Below, one piece after another: positions 61,759 through 64,000 of a DNA stretch of 64,000 bases (positions within the stretch are counted from its first letter, which is position 1; each line of letters opens with the position of its first letter). The stretch spans positions 186,001 to 250,000 of the forward strand of contig JBGTSJ010000001.1 of NCBI GenBank assembly GCA_041940305.1, read 5' to 3'. The DNA comes from JBGTSJ01 sp041940305 (GTDB lineage Bacteria > Planctomycetota > Planctomycetia > Planctomycetales > Planctomycetaceae). Position numbers and translations under genes: made by a program. The notes below the pieces were generated by a model. That model did no database searches and was not told the DNA's origin. It was given only the letters and a program-made list of their open reading frames with translations.

Positions 61759-63780
61759 ATGATTGTCAGCGCGAAATGGTTGTCGGATTACGTGGCGGTC
61801 GATCTGCCCGTGGAGGAACTGGCGCACAAGCTGACGATGGCGGGGCTGAACCTGGAGTCGATCGAGGCCGCCGATGGCGACACGGCGATCGACCTGGAAG
61901 TGACCAGCAACCGGCCGGACTGCCTGGGACACATCGGCGTCGCCCGCGAGATCGGCGTGCTGACTCATCGTCCGATCCAGATCCCGTTGGCGGACGTCGC
62001 GACGACTCAGCATCCCGCATCGGACGTCGTATCGGTCAAGATCGAGTGCCCCGATCTCTGCCCGGCCTATACCGCCCGGGTGCTCCGAGGCGTCCGGATC
62101 GGACCGAGTCCCGCATGGATGCAGCAGCGGCTGACGGCAATCGGTGTGACACCGATCAACAACGTCGTCGATGCGACGAATTACGTGCTGATGGAATGCG
62201 GACAGCCGCTGCATGCGTTTGACCTCAACGAGTTGAGCGGCGGCCGGATCATTGTGCGTCGCGCCCGGGCGGGCGAGACTTTGCAGGCGATCGATCACCG
62301 TGAATACGCACTGTCCTCCGACATGTGTGTCATTGCCGATGCGGAGCGGCCGGTGGCGATCGGCGGCGTCATGGGAGGCGCTCAGACCGAGATCAACGAT
62401 GCGACACGCGACATTCTGATCGAGGTCGCGAACTTCCAGCCGCTGTCGATTCATCACACGGCCCGGGCGCTGCGGCTGCACAGTCCCTCGTCGTATCGTT
62501 TCGAGCGGCGCGTGAACGACCAACAACTGGATTGGGCCAGCCGCCGTTGTTGCGAACTCATTATGGCATCGGGCGGAGGGGAACTGCTGTCGGGGAGCGT
62601 GGTCGCCGGAGAAATCCCGCCGTGGCGGCCGGACCCGGTGCGACTGCGGGCAGCGCGAATCTGCCGTGTGCTGGGGATCGAAGTTCCCTGGACAGAGGCA
62701 GTCGGGATTCTCGAACGACTGGGTTTGGAGCGTGTCGAATCGGATGCGGATTCCGCGGCGTTTCTTCCCCCCGCCTGGCGGCGCGATCTGACTCGCGAGA
62801 TCGACCTGATCGAGGAAGTCGCTCGGATCCACGGTTACGACCGGATCCCGGAGGACCGGGCGATCCCCACGGTGCCGGGGACGCGGTCGCTTGCCGAACG
62901 CATCGACGACCGCATCCGCAGCGTGCTGACAGCCGCCGGCTTCAGCGAGGCGGTGACGTTTTCGTTCACATCGGCGAATACGCGGCGGGTGTTCGAGCGT
63001 CACGCGGATGCGGAGCCGCTGGTGATCGCTCCCTCGGCGGGAGACTACGGAGACACGATGCGGGCCAGCCTGATCCCCAGTCTGGTGGCGTGCCGGGGAG
63101 AGAACGCGCGGCGGGGCAATCTGGATGCTGAGTTGTTCGAGATCGCCCGCACTTATCTCAATGGGGATTCCGGCGATCCGGCGGGGCAGCCCCGGCGGAT
63201 CGGCATCGTCGGGGGGCGATCGTACCTTGAGCTCCGCGGCGTCATCGAGGGCTTGGCGCGGAGCATACGTCGTTCGGTCGCAGTGACCGTCCGTCCCAGC
63301 GGTATTCCCCAATTTCTGTCGAGCCGCGGTGCGGAGGTGCTTCTGAATGATGTCCCGTGGGGTGTGTTGGGTGAGCTCGACCGGGAAGCCGACGGCGTTC
63401 GCGACCTGAAGCTGCGGGACGCAGTCACAATCGCCGAACTGGATATCCAGCCTCTGTTGGACGCGGCGAACCTGGTTCCCCAGGCGACGCCTGTCTCGGA
63501 CTATCCGGCGATCACGCGCGACCTGAACTTCGTGCTGGACGAGGCGGTGGCGTGGCGGCAATTGGAGGAAGCGGCCCGTGACGCCGGCGGACCGCATTTA
63601 GAGTCGATCCGCTTCATCGAGCAGTATCGTGGACAGCACATCGCCGGAGGGAAGAAGTCCTACGTGCTCTCGCTTTCCTATCGGGCGGCCGACCGCACGC
63701 TCACGGGCGAGGAGGTCGATGCCGCGCAGCAGAACGTGATTGCGGCGTGCCGCGAGCGGCTCGGGGCCGAGCTGCGCTGA
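61759..63780 (+). CDS. pheT: Phenylalanyl-tRNA synthetase beta subunit without the EMAP domain
   Basis: 673 aa. MIVSAKWLSDYVAVDLPVEE then TMAGLNLESIE runs directly into DLEVTSNRPDCLGHIGVARE. In the common bacterial PheT an EMAP-type tRNA-binding domain of about 110 residues lies between these elements; it is absent. B3/4, B5, catalytic-like and FDX-ACB domains follow (for example SDYPAITRDLNFVLDE). Heterotetramer with PheS, which is not in the window. Confidence 0.92.
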   Translation: MIVSAKWLSDYVAVDLPVEELAHKLTMAGLNLESIEAADGDTAIDLEVTSNRPDCLGHIGVAREIGVLTHRPIQIPLADVATTQHPASDVVSVKIECPDLCPAYTARVLRGVRIGPSPAWMQQRLTAIGVTPINNVVDATNYVLMECGQPLHAFDLNELSGGRIIVRRARAGETLQAIDHREYALSSDMCVIADAERPVAIGGVMGGAQTEINDATRDILIEVANFQPLSIHHTARALRLHSPSSYRFERRVNDQQLDWASRRCCELIMASGGGELLSGSVVAGEIPPWRPDPVRLRAARICRVLGIEVPWTEAVGILERLGLERVESDADSAAFLPPAWRRDLTREIDLIEEVARIHGYDRIPEDRAIPTVPGTRSLAERIDDRIRSVLTAAGFSEAVTFSFTSANTRRVFERHADAEPLVIAPSAGDYGDTMRASLIPSLVACRGENARRGNLDAELFEIARTYLNGDSGDPAGQPRRIGIVGGRSYLELRGVIEGLARSIRRSVAVTVRPSGIPQFLSSRGAEVLLNDVPWGVLGELDREADGVRDLKLRDAVTIAELDIQPLLDAANLVPQATPVSDYPAITRDLNFVLDEAVAWRQLEEAARDAGGPHLESIRFIEQYRGQHIAGGKKSYVLSLSYRAADRTLTGEEVDAAQQNVIAACRERLGAELR

Positions 63781-63818
63781 ACATCCTGACCTCAAGACCG
63801 AATCTGGACCGACGACGA

Positions 63819-64000
63819 ATGGCCAAGCAGCATCCGCCCCGCTTTCTGGCCCTGGTTGACGATGCGAAGCAGCGCATCCGTGAGTGCACCGCCGAGGAGG
63901 TCAAGGCACGCGTGGATGCGGGGGAGCAGTTCGAGTTCGTCGACGTCCGTGAGGAAAGCGAATACGCAAAAGGGCACGCGGCGGGGGCCCGTCATCTCGG
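63819..64000 (+). CDS. Rhodanese-like protein (5' part)
   Basis: The first 60 residues are in the window; ATG at 63819. FEFVDVREESEYAKGHAAGA is the first half of a rhodanese domain. The active-site loop lies beyond the window. A separate rhodanese is at 24219. Confidence 0.75.
   Translation, partial: MAKQHPPRFLALVDDAKQRIRECTAEEVKARVDAGEQFEFVDVREESEYAKGHAAGARHL

Noticed and set aside
61360..63597. 745-codon minus-strand frame opposite pheT
   Set aside because: pheT on the plus strand has full family conservation; the antisense frame is His/Arg/Asp-rich with no domain.

Overview
The window reads as chromosome of a high-GC member of the Planctomycetota. This is an inference from gene content, since there is no rRNA in the window. 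The supporting mix is: a two-subunit (split) transketolase, squalene-hopene cyclase, a large beta-barrel outer-membrane protein, two CsrA paralogues, a Gfo/Idh/MocA oxidoreductase, xylose-isomerase-like TIM barrels, PhyH, bacillithiol-type deacetylase and many secreted or membrane proteins of unknown function. Genes are mostly solitary or in short runs, often with gaps of 100-600 bp. No tRNA, rRNA, CRISPR array, prophage or intact insertion sequence was recognised.

Layout. 1-9 kb: a VWA/amidotransferase-like membrane protein (cut by the window start), a ceramidase-like secreted hydrolase, a triple-GYF membrane protein, YidC, a metallophosphoesterase and an M19 dipeptidase. 9-16 kb: squalene-hopene cyclase, a divergent CsrA, a HepT/MNT toxin-antitoxin pair whose HepT carries a one-base frameshift, a Gfo/Idh/MocA dehydrogenase and an orphan ExeA-like AAA ATPase with a long acidic tail. 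16-22 kb: the conserved phoH - pgpH (7TM-HD) - ybeY - CorC/HlyC block, tightly packed and sometimes overlapping. 22-24.7 kb: a hybrid histidine kinase with an internal receiver domain, a rhodanese and a tiny proline-rich ORF.

24.8-30 kb: a minus-strand run (inactive-looking alpha/beta hydrolase, BshB1-like deacetylase, TIM-barrel isomerase, xseA, xseB, PhyH). 30-36.5 kb: a TM-HAMP-like protein, a pair of M16 peptidase subunits with complementary catalytic halves, two sugar-nucleotide epimerase/decarboxylases, a zinc-ribbon/bL12-like protein and a ZAS-like zinc-finger protein. 36.9-42 kb: split transketolase, tandem GNAT protein, canonical CsrA, YkgJ-like cysteine-cluster protein, HU-like protein with a clear promoter, and a small lipoprotein. 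42-47.4 kb: housekeeping genes pyrD, trpS, acpS, purM and a stand-alone CoaB.

47.6-53.3 kb: an HNH protein translationally coupled to a GT39-like membrane glycosyltransferase and a methyltransferase, facing two polytopic membrane proteins. This looks like an envelope or polysaccharide module. 53.4-58 kb: a sugar isomerase, an outer-membrane barrel with a repeat-rich upstream region, and two paralogous small proteins with a pilin-like N-terminal helix and Cys-rich tails. 58.2-64 kb: a secreted transglutaminase-like protein, a secreted double-TRASH/YHS-like metal-binding protein in a complete transcription unit (promoter, leader hairpins, terminator), a TPR membrane protein, a PheT that lacks the EMAP tRNA-binding insertion, and the start of a second rhodanese.

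The observations most worth following up are the paralogous pilin-like/Cys-rich pair, the kinase with an internal receiver, the frameshifted HepT, the Ser-to-Gly alpha/beta hydrolase, the EMAP-less PheT, and the metal-binding protein unit. No single clearly new multi-gene system was evident.
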